Shown: positions 25,990 to 34,486, numbered from the stretch's first letter. The stretch: DNA of 64,000 nucleotides from Ralstonia sp. 25mfcol4.1 (GCF_900104095.1 NZ_FNJO01000003.1:1-64000); one strand, 5' to 3'. Translations and numbers: made by a program. Notes: generated from the letters alone by a model not told the origin.

Positions 25990-26841
25990 ATGCGCACCGA
26001 AAACCAGCGACTTGCCGACCTCCTGCGCGCCGAGCACGAAGACATCCTGCGCGGCTGGACGGCGGAATACCACGACTATGCCGATGGCCGCGGCCTGACG
26101 CAGAACGTGGCGGCCGAACAGACGGCCATCCTGCAGGGCCTGGAAGCGGGCCTGCGCGCCGACGGCGACGCCAGCAACTTCAGCAACGGCCCGTGGGGCA
26201 CGTTGCGCGACACCCTGGCACACCTGTCGCGCAACCGGGCCGCGCAGGGGGAGACGGCCGACGTGACCAGCGGCTTCGTACTGGCGCTGAAACGCCCGGT
26301 CTTCGATGCGCTGCAGCGCCAGAGCGCGGGTGTGGACGGCCAGATCGCCGTGATCTGGATCACCTCGGCCATTGTGGACCGCATGGCGCAGTGGACCGTT
26401 TCCGCGTACCAGAAGACGCGCGAGGAAATCATCGTGCGCCAGCAGCACGAACTGATGGAGCTGTCCACGCCGGTCATCAAGCTTTGGGACGGCGTGCTGG
26501 CCGTGCCGGTGATCGGCACGCTGGACAGCAGCCGCGCGCAGATGGTCATGGAATCGCTGCTCGAACGGCTGGTGGAAACCGGCTCCGAACTGGCCATCAT
26601 CGACATCACCGGCGTGCCCACCGTGGATACGCTGGTGGCGCAGCACCTGATGAAGACCGTGACGGCCATCCGCCTGATGGGCGCCGAAAGCATCATCAGC
26701 GGCATCCGGCCGCAGATCGCGCAGACCATCGTGCATCTGGGCATCGACCTGCAGGGCATCATCACCAAGTCGACACTGGCCGACGCGCTGGCCACGGCCA
26801 TGCGCATGACGGGGCACACGGTGGCCCGCAGCCCCAACTGA
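25990..26841 (+). CDS. rsbR: RsbR-like stressosome co-antagonist (STAS)
   Basis: A 283-residue protein with an N-terminal helical sensor domain (about 1-150, RsbRD/non-haem globin type: LLRAEHEDILRGWTAEY...). The C-terminal STAS domain (about 160-275) contains PVIKLWDGVLAVPVIGTLDS and the phosphorylation region IDITGVPTVDTLVAQHL, with threonines where RsbT phosphorylates Bacillus RsbRA. Together with the next two genes it forms the RsbR-S-T core that builds the 1.8-MDa stressosome in Firmicutes. The first ATG matching the family N-terminus is 25990. RsbS follows after 16 bp. Confidence 0.9.
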   Translation: MRTENQRLADLLRAEHEDILRGWTAEYHDYADGRGLTQNVAAEQTAILQGLEAGLRADGDASNFSNGPWGTLRDTLAHLSRNRAAQGETADVTSGFVLALKRPVFDALQRQSAGVDGQIAVIWITSAIVDRMAQWTVSAYQKTREEIIVRQQHELMELSTPVIKLWDGVLAVPVIGTLDSSRAQMVMESLLERLVETGSELAIIDITGVPTVDTLVAQHLMKTVTAIRLMGAESIISGIRPQIAQTIVHLGIDLQGIITKSTLADALATAMRMTGHTVARSPN

Positions 26842-26857
26842 ACCGCGCGAGCCAGCC

Positions 26858-27217
26858 ATGGAACGAATTCCAATCCTGCGGATGGGCAAGCACCTGCTGG
26901 TCACCATCCAGATCGACATGCAGGACCAGACCGCCCTGCTACTGCAGGAAGACCTGGCCGCGATGGTCGAGAAGACCGGCGCGCACGGGGTGCTGATCGA
27001 TGTTTCGGCGCTGGAAATGGTCGATTCCTTCATCGGCCGCATGCTGGTCAGCATCTCCGACATCAGCCGCATCCTGGGCGCCATGACCGTGGTGGTGGGC
27101 ATCCGCCCGGCCGTGGCCATCACGCTGGTGGAACTGGGGCTGTCGCTGAGCGGCGTGAAGACCGCGCTCAACGTGGAACGCGGCATGGCGATGCTCGACG
27201 CCGCCCGGGTGGCCTGA
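26858..27217 (+). CDS. rsbS: RsbS-like STAS antagonist
   Basis: A 119-residue single STAS domain. It begins RIPILRMGKHLLVTIQIDMQDQTALLLQEDL and carries serine 57 in ALEMVDSFIGRML, which aligns with the serine of Bacillus RsbS phosphorylated by RsbT. By analogy it holds the RsbT kinase in the complex until phosphorylated. It lies between rsbR and rsbT; the rsbT start codon begins 1 base after its stop. Confidence 0.92.
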   Translation: MERIPILRMGKHLLVTIQIDMQDQTALLLQEDLAAMVEKTGAHGVLIDVSALEMVDSFIGRMLVSISDISRILGAMTVVVGIRPAVAITLVELGLSLSGVKTALNVERGMAMLDAARVA

Positions 27218-27218
27218 C

Positions 27219-27629
27219 GTGGCGACCGAACTTGCCCCGGCGGGCAGCGCCCCCATCCACGACGAGCGCGACATCGTGCAGGCGCGCGCCGTGGTGCGCA
27301 CACTGACGTCCCAACTGAAGTTTTCGCTGGTGGAGCAGACTAAGATGATTACGGCGGCCAGTGAACTGGCACGCAATACGATGGTGTACGGCGGCGGCGG
27401 CGAGATGCGCTGGGAAACCCTGGCCGAAGGCAGCCGGCGCGGACTGCGCCTGCATTTCGAGGACCACGGCCCCGGCATTCCCGATGTCGAGCAGGCGCTG
27501 GTCGACGGCTGGACCACCGGCAGCGGCCTGGGCATGGGCCTGTCGGGCACGCGCCGGCTGGTGAACGAGTTCGAGATCCGCACGCAAGTTGGCGAGGGAA
27601 CCTGTGTCAGCATCACTCGGTGGAAGTAA
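27219..27629 (+). CDS. rsbT: RsbT-like serine/threonine kinase
   Basis: A 136-residue GHKL-type kinase. The N box (MITAASELARNTMVYGGGG) and the G boxes (FEDHGPGIPDVEQALVDG, GLGMGLSGTRRLVNEF) are complete. It phosphorylates RsbS and RsbR by family knowledge, and when released it activates a downstream partner. In Bacillus that partner is RsbU. Here no RsbU or sigma-B gene follows, and the likely partner is one of the next genes. GTG start; the coding region overlaps the next gene. Confidence 0.92.
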   Translation: MATELAPAGSAPIHDERDIVQARAVVRTLTSQLKFSLVEQTKMITAASELARNTMVYGGGGEMRWETLAEGSRRGLRLHFEDHGPGIPDVEQALVDGWTTGSGLGMGLSGTRRLVNEFEIRTQVGEGTCVSITRWK

Positions 27630-28650
27630 GGGCCACGGCCCGCATCACGCGGTGCCGATGAGCGACCCCAGCCGCGTGGGCGAGGCCCGGCGCCATGCCG
27701 CCGAGATGTCTGCGCGGCTGGGGTTCGACGCCATCCATTCCGGCCGCCTGGCGGTGGCCGTCAACGAACTGGGCAACAACCTGGTGCGCCACGCACAGGG
27801 TGGCCGGCTGTTGCTGGCCGCGTGCGAGGTGGACGGCAGCCTGGCCATCGAACTGATGTCGATCGACGACGGGCCCGGCATGGCCAACCTGCCGGCCTGC
27901 ATGCAGGACGGCTACTCCACGGCCGGCAGCGCTGGCCAGGGCCTGGGCGCCGTCAGCCGGCTGGCCGACGATTTCGATGTGCACACCCAGCCCGGCGTGG
28001 GCAGCCTGATCCTGGCGCGCTTCTATCGCGACCGCGACGCCGCCGGCAAGCCGCACCGGCTGAAAGGTGGCTTCGCCGTGGGCGCGATCTGCGTGGCCGC
28101 GCCCGGCGAGCAGGTCAGCGGCGATGGCTGGGGCGTGGCCGTGCACGATCATCGCGCCGACGTGGTGGTGGTGGACGGGCTGGGCCACGGCCCCGATGCC
28201 GCCGACGCCGCCAGGGCGGCGCTGACGGTGTTCGATCCGCAGCGCGGCGCCAGCCCCGCGCAATACGTCGAGCGCGCCCATGTCGCGCTGCGCGGCACGC
28301 GTGGCGCCGCCATCGGAGCCTACCGCATCGACGGCGGCAGCCAGCGCATCCGCTTTGCCGGAGCGGGCAACATCGTGGGACGCGTGATTTCCGGCATCGG
28401 CGACCGCACGCTGGTCAGCCAGAACGGCACGGCCGGCATCCAGATTCGCTCGGTGCAGGAACAGGAACTGGACTGGCCCGCCCATGCGCTGGTGATCCTG
28501 CATTCGGACGGCATCCAGTCGCGCTGGCAGTTCGACGACGCCACCGTGCTGCAGCGCGACCCGGCCATCGTGGCCGCCTTCGTACTCTGGAAATTCACCC
28601 GTGGGCGGGACGACGCCACCGTGGTGGTGATCCGCCGCGCGGAGATCTGA
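27604..28650 (+). CDS. GHKL ATPase-SpoIIE/RsbX phosphatase fusion
   Basis: A 348-residue two-domain protein. Residues about 15-140 are a second RsbT-like GHKL domain (RLAVAVNELGNNLVRHAQGG, SIDDGPGMANL, GYSTAGSAGQGLGAVSRLAD). Residues about 150-345 are a PPM-type (SpoIIE/RsbX) phosphatase (VVVDGLGHGPDAADAA, ALVILHSDGIQSRW, GRDDATVVVI). In Bacillus the feedback phosphatase RsbX dephosphorylates RsbS and RsbR; here the phosphatase is fused to its own ATPase module. A GTG at 27604 after GAGGGA is chosen, overlapping rsbT by 26 bp; an ATG at 27658 is possible. Confidence 0.87.
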   Translation: MSASLGGSKGHGPHHAVPMSDPSRVGEARRHAAEMSARLGFDAIHSGRLAVAVNELGNNLVRHAQGGRLLLAACEVDGSLAIELMSIDDGPGMANLPACMQDGYSTAGSAGQGLGAVSRLADDFDVHTQPGVGSLILARFYRDRDAAGKPHRLKGGFAVGAICVAAPGEQVSGDGWGVAVHDHRADVVVVDGLGHGPDAADAARAALTVFDPQRGASPAQYVERAHVALRGTRGAAIGAYRIDGGSQRIRFAGAGNIVGRVISGIGDRTLVSQNGTAGIQIRSVQEQELDWPAHALVILHSDGIQSRWQFDDATVLQRDPAIVAAFVLWKFTRGRDDATVVVIRRAEI

Positions 28651-28651
28651 C

Positions 28652-29644
28652 ATGACCGCCCAGAACGCGATCCCGGACAACGCCATGCCCGACCCATCCA
28701 TGCCGTCCGCACCATCCGCCAGCTCCGCGGCGCCCGACGAGGTGGCCGCGCTGCGCGCCGCGCTGGACGCCCGCGCGCAGGAGGTGGAAGCCCTGCGCGC
28801 CGAAATCGAGGAAACCAATCGCGGCGTGGTGGCGCTCTATTCCGAGCTGGACATCCAGGCCGAAAAGCTGCGTCACGCCACCGAGCTCAAGAGCCGCTTC
28901 CTGGCCTACATGAGCCACGAGTTCCGGACGCCGATCGTGGCCATCCAGAGCATCACGCGGCTGCTGATGGACCGCGTGGACGGCCCGCTCACGCCCGAGC
29001 AGGAAAAGCAGGTCGGCTTCGTGCGCGACACGGCCGCCGAGTTTGCCGAGATGGTCAATGACCTGCTGGACCTGGCCCGGCTGGAGGCCGGCCGTGTCGA
29101 GGTGTCGCCCGCCTGGTTCGACATGGTGGCGCTGTTCGACGCCCTGCGCGGCATGTTCAAGCCCGTGCTGACCAATCCCGACGTGTCGCTGATCTTCGAG
29201 GAGCCGCACGGCGTTTCGAAGCTGTTCAGCGACAACCGCAAGCTATCGCAGATCCTGCGCAACTACATCTCCAACGCGCTGAAGTTCACGCCCAGCGGCG
29301 AGGTGCGCGTGTCGGCCATCTGCGACACGCCGGACACGATCACGTTTTCGGTGCGCGATACCGGCATCGGCATCCCGCCCGAATCGCACGGCGAGGTGTT
29401 CCAGGATTTCGTGCAGATCGATTCGCCGCTGCAGCGGCGCTATCGGGGCTCGGGCCTGGGCCTCGCGCTCTCCAAGCGCCTGGCCGAGCTGCTGGGCGGC
29501 TACGTGGGCTTCGAAAGCGAGGTCGGCGTCGGTTCGCGGTTCTACGTGACGCTGCCCACGACCTACCCCAGCCCGGACGCCACGCCTGATGCCCTGCGCC
29601 CGGCCGGCCCGGCAACCGACGCCGGAGACGACCATGCCGGATGA
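28652..29644 (+). CDS. sensor histidine kinase (coiled-coil, no membrane segment)
   Basis: A 330-residue kinase. After a low-complexity Ala/Pro/Ser start comes a coiled coil (about 28-85, DEVAALRAALDARAQEVEAL). The H-box is FLAYMSHEFRTPI (about 90-100), and the HATPase boxes are ILRNYISNALKFT, VRDTGIGIPP and GSGLGLALSKRLAE. There is no sensory domain and no receiver, so the signal probably arrives by protein contact, plausibly from RsbT. It lies directly after the phosphatase gene (1-base gap) and overlaps the next kinase gene by 11 bp. Confidence 0.9.
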   Translation: MTAQNAIPDNAMPDPSMPSAPSASSAAPDEVAALRAALDARAQEVEALRAEIEETNRGVVALYSELDIQAEKLRHATELKSRFLAYMSHEFRTPIVAIQSITRLLMDRVDGPLTPEQEKQVGFVRDTAAEFAEMVNDLLDLARLEAGRVEVSPAWFDMVALFDALRGMFKPVLTNPDVSLIFEEPHGVSKLFSDNRKLSQILRNYISNALKFTPSGEVRVSAICDTPDTITFSVRDTGIGIPPESHGEVFQDFVQIDSPLQRRYRGSGLGLALSKRLAELLGGYVGFESEVGVGSRFYVTLPTTYPSPDATPDALRPAGPATDAGDDHAG

Positions 29645-31604
29645 ACACCGCAACGCACTCCTGCCCGGCGCTTCGGAATCGCTGGTGCTGGTGGTCGACG
29701 ACAACCCCGTGACGCGCTACGCCACGGTGCGCGTGCTGACCGCGGCAGGCTACCGGACGATCGAGGCCGAAAGCGGGCAGGAAGCCCTGCAGCTGGCCGA
29801 CACCAGCGTGTCGGCCGTGGTGCTGGACGTCAACCTGCCCGATATCGACGGCTTCCAGGTCTGCCGCATACTGCGCGAGCGGCCACAAACCGCCACCGTG
29901 CCCGTGGTGCACCTGTCGGCAACCTACGTGGCCGACTACGACAAGGTACGCGGCCTCGATGCCGGTGCCAGCGCCTACCTGATCCACCCTGCCGAGCCTG
30001 GCGTGCTGGTGGCCACCATTGCGTCGCTGCTGCGCGCCAGCGCGGCCGAGCGGTCGATGCGCGAGAGCGAGGCACGTTTCCGCGCGATCTATCATCAGGC
30101 CATCGGCGGTATCTGCACGCTGGACCTGGCCGGGCGCTTTGTCGACGTGAACCCGGCCATGCTCACGCTGCTCAGGCGCACCGAGGCCGAACTGGTGGGC
30201 CAGCCCGTGGCCGCCTTCGCCCCGGCGGAGTACCGCGAGCAGGTTGTAGAGGCCACAGGCCACGCGCGGCTGGACGGCTGGCAGGGCACGTTCCCGCTGG
30301 ACGACGCGCTTGGCGAGACCATGCACCTGGAGTGGAGCATATCGGCGGTACTGGAAACCGGGGTCAAGGTGGCCGTGGTGTCGAATATCACCGACCACAT
30401 CAACCTGGAACGACAGCGCGAACAGCTGATCGAGCGCGAGCAGGCCGCGCGGGCCGCCGTGGAGCGGCTGAACCGCATGAAGGACGACTTCATCGCCATC
30501 CTGTCGCACGAGCTGCGCAACCCGCTCAACGTGATTTCGGTGTGGACCCACGTGCTGGCGCGCCATATCGATACCGAGGAAGGCCGGCGCGGGCTCGCCG
30601 CCGTGGAGCGCAACGTAGCCATCCAGCGCCGGCTGGTGGCCGACCTGGTCGACGTGTCGATGCTCAACGTGGGCAAGATGAAGCTCGAACGCGAGCGCGC
30701 CAACGTGGCCGAGGTAGTGCGCGGCGCGCTGGACACCATGCAGGCGCAGGCTGCCGAACGGCAGATCAAGCTGGAATTGCATCTGGCCCCGGCCACGGCG
30801 GAGTGGGCCTGGCTGGACGCCGCCCGCTTCCAGCAGATCCTGTGGAATCTGGTGTCCAACGCAATCAAGTTCTCGCCCGCCGACGGCACGGTGCGGATCG
30901 ACGTGTCGTCCGACACCGACTACCTGCACGTGCGCGTGATCGACACCGGACGCGGCATCCCGGCCGAGTTCTTGCCGCTGCTGTTCGACCGTTTTACCCA
31001 GAGCGAGGACACCAACCGCCGCCAGCACGGCGGGCTGGGCCTGGGGCTGGCCATCGTCAAGCACCTGTCTGAAATGCACGGCGGCACGGTGCAGGCGTTC
31101 AGCGCCGGGGCCGGCCTGGGCGCGACCTTCGAGGTGGTCATACCGCTCGCCGATGCACGCGCGCCCGAGCCGCCCGCAGCCAGCGAAGCGGTGCCGGCGC
31201 TGCAGCAATCGGTGCCGCTGACGGCGCTGGACGTGCTCGTGGTGGAGGATGATGCCGACGCGGCGGCGGCACTGTCCGCGATCCTGACGGACTACGGCGC
31301 GCGGGTGCGTACGGCGCGCGATTGCGAAGAGGCGCTGGACGAAGTGGCACGCATCACGCCGGATCTGGTCATCAGCGATATCGGCCTGCCCGGCCGCGAT
31401 GGCAATGACCTGATCCGCGAGATCCGCGTACGCGAGGCCGTGGAGGCGCTGCAGCGCGTGCCCGCCGTCGCCCTGACCGCCTTCACGCGCCAGCAGGACC
31501 GGCGCGCGGCCATCGAATCGGGCTTCGACGCAGTGTGCGGCAAGCCGCTGCGGCTTCAGGAACTGGTGGATGCCATCGAGACAGCGATGGCCCCGTCGCA
31601 ATAG
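29634..31604 (+). CDS. REC-PAS-histidine kinase-REC hybrid
   Basis: A 656-residue cytoplasmic protein. It has an N-terminal receiver (about 15-130; VVDDN, aspartate in VLDVNLPDIDG), a PAS domain (about 145-260; FRAIYHQAIGGICTLD), and HisKA with FIAILSHELRNPL (about 285). The HATPase shows ILWNLVSNAIKFS and GLGLGLAIVKH, and a C-terminal receiver (about 535-650) has VVEDDADA and aspartate in LVISDIGLPGRDG. It can receive phosphate from the preceding kinase and pass it on to an unlinked regulator. It has no DNA-binding or GGDEF output. The start is the ATG at 29634 with GGAGA ahead. Confidence 0.92.
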   Translation: MPDEHRNALLPGASESLVLVVDDNPVTRYATVRVLTAAGYRTIEAESGQEALQLADTSVSAVVLDVNLPDIDGFQVCRILRERPQTATVPVVHLSATYVADYDKVRGLDAGASAYLIHPAEPGVLVATIASLLRASAAERSMRESEARFRAIYHQAIGGICTLDLAGRFVDVNPAMLTLLRRTEAELVGQPVAAFAPAEYREQVVEATGHARLDGWQGTFPLDDALGETMHLEWSISAVLETGVKVAVVSNITDHINLERQREQLIEREQAARAAVERLNRMKDDFIAILSHELRNPLNVISVWTHVLARHIDTEEGRRGLAAVERNVAIQRRLVADLVDVSMLNVGKMKLERERANVAEVVRGALDTMQAQAAERQIKLELHLAPATAEWAWLDAARFQQILWNLVSNAIKFSPADGTVRIDVSSDTDYLHVRVIDTGRGIPAEFLPLLFDRFTQSEDTNRRQHGGLGLGLAIVKHLSEMHGGTVQAFSAGAGLGATFEVVIPLADARAPEPPAASEAVPALQQSVPLTALDVLVVEDDADAAAALSAILTDYGARVRTARDCEEALDEVARITPDLVISDIGLPGRDGNDLIREIRVREAVEALQRVPAVALTAFTRQQDRRAAIESGFDAVCGKPLRLQELVDAIETAMAPSQ

Positions 31605-31644
31605 CGATCGGCGCCGTGGGCAAGGGGCCTGCCGCCTTCGAAGA

Positions 31645-31872
31645 TCAGACCAGTGCCAGCCCCGGCCTAGGCCTGACGCTGTGCTGGTCGAGCTGGCGCG
31701 CCAATGCTTCGGTGGCGCCCTCCAGGTTCGCCAGCACCACCTGGTCTTCGTGTGGGTCCAGCCCGCATTCCATGAGCTTTGCGACAACCGCCTGCTGCTT
31801 GGCGACCCGGGTCTGCAGATACTTGACGTACTGCTCCAGCATCACCGCGTCGCGTAAGGCATTGCGTACCAT
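31645..31872 (-). CDS. small coiled-coil protein, unknown function
   Basis: A 75-residue soluble protein beginning MVRNALRDAVMLEQYVKYLQ and rich in Leu/Val/Ala/Lys with heptad-like spacing (about residues 8-50). The C-terminus is basic. I do not recognise a family. Support for it as a gene comes from the AGGAGA ribosome site 5 bases before the ATG and a strong CRP-like palindrome just beyond. The frame stays open upstream to 32001, but that part overlaps the regulatory DNA. It is convergent with the hybrid-kinase gene. Confidence 0.6.
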   Translation of the reverse strand: MVRNALRDAVMLEQYVKYLQTRVAKQQAVVAKLMECGLDPHEDQVVLANLEGATEALARQLDQHSVRPRPGLALV

Positions 31873-31887
31873 CGCGATCTCCTGATC

Positions 31888-31913
31888 TGTGATATGGCTC
31901 ACATCACGGTGTG
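31888..31913. promoter_or_regulatory. CRP/FNR-like palindrome, three half-sites
   Basis: TGTGA-TATGGC-TCACA (31888-31903) matches the E. coli CRP consensus TGTGA-N6-TCACA exactly. A further half-site TGTGA (31909-31913) follows after 5 bases. With its flanks this makes a second 20-bp palindrome, GCTCACA/TGTGAGC (31897-31916). The site lies 16 bases upstream of the small coiled-coil gene, so it could block or control it. The protein that binds is inferred. Confidence 0.55.
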
Positions 31914-31984
31914 AGCTATCCCCTCTGACGCGCCAAAGATTACCGGACCTGAGCGGCCTTTGTATGTCCAGAAAGACACCTATA

Positions 31985-32092
31985 CGGACACAATCGGTCA
32001 CACGTTCATTCCGCTAGATTTGCTACGCGCCCGGACATATCCCGGTTGCGGGCGCTTGATGGCCGCGCCTTCCCTGGGCGCGGCATTTTTTT
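31985..32092 (+). ncRNA. candidate plus-strand small RNA
   Basis: A canonical intrinsic terminator (32062-32092) points along the plus strand in a gap flanked by two minus-strand genes, so it serves no adjacent plus-strand gene. A weak promoter, TTTGTA-N16-TATACG, sits at about 31957-31984 and would give an RNA of roughly 100 nt. The alternative is a long 3' extension of the kinase operon, antisense to the small coiled-coil gene. Only the terminator is firmly seen; the RNA is inference. Confidence 0.3.
32062..32092 (+). terminator. intrinsic terminator with no plus-strand gene
   Basis: GCCGCGCC and GGCGCGGC form an 8-bp GC stem with a 7-base loop, followed by A and seven T. This is the most classical intrinsic terminator on the plus strand in this part of the window. 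Confidence 0.75.
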
Positions 32093-32100
32093 CGGTGCGG

Positions 32101-33246
32101 TTACCTGGCAGCCCCGCTCGCCAGATCCTCCTCGATGAATCGCAGCAACGCTTCGGTGAGGGCTTCCCGCGGATAGGCGTTCCGGGTCACGAACATGGCG
32201 CCGATGGTCGGCCGCGAGCGCGCGACCGGCACGGCCAGCGCCCAATGGTCGGCGTTGACGTAGCCCACCAGTGCGCTGCCCGGCACGATCTGGTCGTAGA
32301 AGATCATCTGGCTGTCGTTGCGGGCGTCGATGCGCGCCAGCTTTTCGTAGCTCGATTGAAGGATCGACGAAATGCGGTCCGGGGCCGGGAATGTCACCAG
32401 CGAGTAATAGCGCGGCCACCCAGGCAGCGCATGATCGGCCAGCCATGCCTTGCGGACGGCCGGCCGCAGGCTTTCCACGCCCCGGCCGTCGCCGGCCTCG
32501 CATTTGGAGCCAGGGAAGTGCTGCAGCAGGTTGGCCTGGTACTGCTCGGCATCGTTGGCCAGCGGCGAGCCGCCCACGGCACCGGCCGCGCTGACGACTG
32601 CCACCACACGGCTGCTGATTTCCGGATAGCCGGCGACGGCCTCGAGGATGTCGGGCGCGCCCTTGGAGTAGCCGATCAGCACGACATAGGGCCCATCGGG
32701 GCCCGCCGGCAGCCCCAGCACGGCATCGCGCACCTGGCGCGCATTGTGGGCCGAGCCCGACAGGGCATCCACCCTAAGCAGCACGGCATCGTAGCCAAAC
32801 TTCCGCACATGGGTGGCCACCGTGCCGGGTGGATCGAGCCAGGGCTCAAAGCACTCGTATCCGATGCCGGGCACGATCATCGCCAACAGATGCCGTCGCG
32901 ACGGGCCAAGATCGACCGGCTTGCCGGTGCCGGCCGGCTCGGTCCCGACGCGCGTCAACGCGTCTGCGCACGGCCGGTGGTCGGGCAGATCCTGCTGACG
33001 CGCATTCAGGACCGCGCAATAGATCTCGCGGAAACGCCCGCGGGCGTCGCGCACCCCCGCGTTGGCGGCCGGCACCAGCACCAGCGGCGGCGTGTCGGCG
33101 GAATACGGAACCAGCGGCTTCGATGCGCAGCCGGCCAGCATCAGGCAGGCACAGGCCAGTGCCCCTGCGCGACCGGCAACGCGCGGCCGGCGGGGCCGCC
33201 CACCCCACAGCGGCCTAGCGCGCCCGCGCGGTATCCTCGGCTGCAT
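32101..33246 (-). CDS. alpha/beta-hydrolase lipoprotein, LssY-operon member
   Basis: A 381-residue protein with an Arg-rich N-terminus followed by a lipoprotein signal (ALACACLMLAGC). The body looks like an alpha/beta hydrolase. It shows MIVPGIGYECFEPWL, the nucleophile-elbow-like VVLIGYSKGAPDIL (GxSxG), and a late histidine in YVNADHWALAVP, typical of a catalytic His. Predicted location is the outer or inner membrane, facing the periplasm. The ATG at 33246 lies 32 bp inside the upstream gene, so the three genes at 32.1-35.8 kb form an operon. The function is unknown; the substrate may be an acyl ester or lipid. Confidence 0.72.
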   Translation of the reverse strand: MQPRIPRGRARPLWGGRPRRPRVAGRAGALACACLMLAGCASKPLVPYSADTPPLVLVPAANAGVRDARGRFREIYCAVLNARQQDLPDHRPCADALTRVGTEPAGTGKPVDLGPSRRHLLAMIVPGIGYECFEPWLDPPGTVATHVRKFGYDAVLLRVDALSGSAHNARQVRDAVLGLPAGPDGPYVVLIGYSKGAPDILEAVAGYPEISSRVVAVVSAAGAVGGSPLANDAEQYQANLLQHFPGSKCEAGDGRGVESLRPAVRKAWLADHALPGWPRYYSLVTFPAPDRISSILQSSYEKLARIDARNDSQMIFYDQIVPGSALVGYVNADHWALAVPVARSRPTIGAMFVTRNAYPREALTEALLRFIEEDLASGAAR

Positions 33247-34486
33247 GCTGATCCTTTTCGATCGCTTCGGTCTTCGGGGGCGCGCCCAGGGGCACCCAGT
33301 CCAGGATTTGCAGATCCGCAATGCTGAGCGGCCGGGTCACGAAGAACATGACCGCGCGCAGGCCGTCGGTAAAGTAACGGGCCCCGTTCAGGCTGCTGCG
33401 CTCCTGCTGCCGGCTGACCGGGCCGACGCCGGTCACAAAGCCGAGCTTCTCCAGGCCTTCGGAGTAGATGCAGTCCTGAACCACCATGTTCCGGGCCTCG
33501 TCCACGTCCTCGTGCAGCACGGCCTGCGCCGCGGCCGCGCCCAGACGACCGCCGGCTGGCCGGCCAATCTGCACGACGTAGACGGATTGCCCCCGATAGC
33601 GAAATGGCACCAGCCAGGCACGGATCCAGTTCGGCGACACCGCCCCGGCATGTCCCTGCTTGCGCAGGACGGCGTCCGGGACGCGGCCGAACACATACTG
33701 TGTGTCATCGGGCGGCTGGTGATTGCGGCGGTAGTTCCGGCGCACCATGGCCGCCCCGAAATCCTCCAGCCCGCCGATGGCCACGCCGTTGAGCGGATCG
33801 CCGCTGTGCTGGCCGCTGGCGTCGGTCGCGCAGCATGGCAGGCGTTCCAGCGCGGCACGCAGCGACGCCAGGTCCTGATAGTCCGTCACCTGGGGATCGG
33901 GGTATGCGAACAGCGACCGCGAGAAATTCGGGTCGTCGGCGTCGTCCGGCACCCTGAGGAACAACGTGAAGACCACCAGGCGCTGGTTGCCAAGCAGGTC
34001 CACGTTGAGCAGCTTGGTGCCGCGTGCGGCGTTGGTGAACACGATGCCCGAGCGGGTTTCACCGGGCGGCACGGGATTCTGGAATCCCGCCTGGTTGAAC
34101 CAGTCGTCGATCTCGGCATTCCTGCTGCCGCCGAACCATCCGTGCAGCGACCACGCGACTTCGAGCGGCGAGAAGTAGTCGGGATCGGTCCCGGTGCGCA
34201 GCAGCGCCAGCGACTGCGAGGTGTCGTTGCGGACCTCGATCCAGACCGGCTGCACGCCCAGCGCACCGATATTCGCGCCCAGCAGGCGGTGGCTTTCCAT
34301 CTTGCCCAATACGGCGGCGCGCAGCGTGATGCTTTCCTTCGTGACGCTGACCGCCCGGGCACGCAGCGGCTCGTCGCGGTCCGGGGCGGGCCGTTGCCAG
34401 GTGGTGCATCCCGCCAGCAGTATCGCCATGCAGGCCACCAGCGCCAGGGCAGCCGCCCGACGCCGGATACGCGGTGCGGCGGTCAT
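33215..34486 (-). CDS. LssY C-terminal-domain lipoprotein (paralogue 1)
   Basis: A 423-residue lipoprotein (signal with lipobox ILLAGC). A beta-rich N-terminal half (about 40-190) carries PVWIEVRNDTSQSLALL and FQNPVPPGETRSGIVFTN. The C-terminal LssY_C-type domain starts near LERLPCCATDASGQ and GDPLNGVAIGGLEDF and runs past YVFGR, YVVQIGRP and VDEARN. It is a clear paralogue of the next gene, with the same motifs in the same order. Its start overlaps that gene's stop as ATGA. Role unknown; probably envelope-associated. Confidence 0.75.
   Translation of the reverse strand: MTAAPRIRRRAAALALVACMAILLAGCTTWQRPAPDRDEPLRARAVSVTKESITLRAAVLGKMESHRLLGANIGALGVQPVWIEVRNDTSQSLALLRTGTDPDYFSPLEVAWSLHGWFGGSRNAEIDDWFNQAGFQNPVPPGETRSGIVFTNAARGTKLLNVDLLGNQRLVVFTLFLRVPDDADDPNFSRSLFAYPDPQVTDYQDLASLRAALERLPCCATDASGQHSGDPLNGVAIGGLEDFGAAMVRRNYRRNHQPPDDTQYVFGRVPDAVLRKQGHAGAVSPNWIRAWLVPFRYRGQSVYVVQIGRPAGGRLGAAAAQAVLHEDVDEARNMVVQDCIYSEGLEKLGFVTGVGPVSRQQERSSLNGARYFTDGLRAVMFFVTRPLSIADLQILDWVPLGAPPKTEAIEKDQHAAEDTARAR

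Noticed and set aside
32101..33246. Longer start at 33321 for the hydrolase lipoprotein
   Set aside because: It would put 25 Arg/Lys-rich residues ahead of the signal peptide and lies deep inside the upstream gene; the ATG at 33246 already gives a complete lipoprotein signal.
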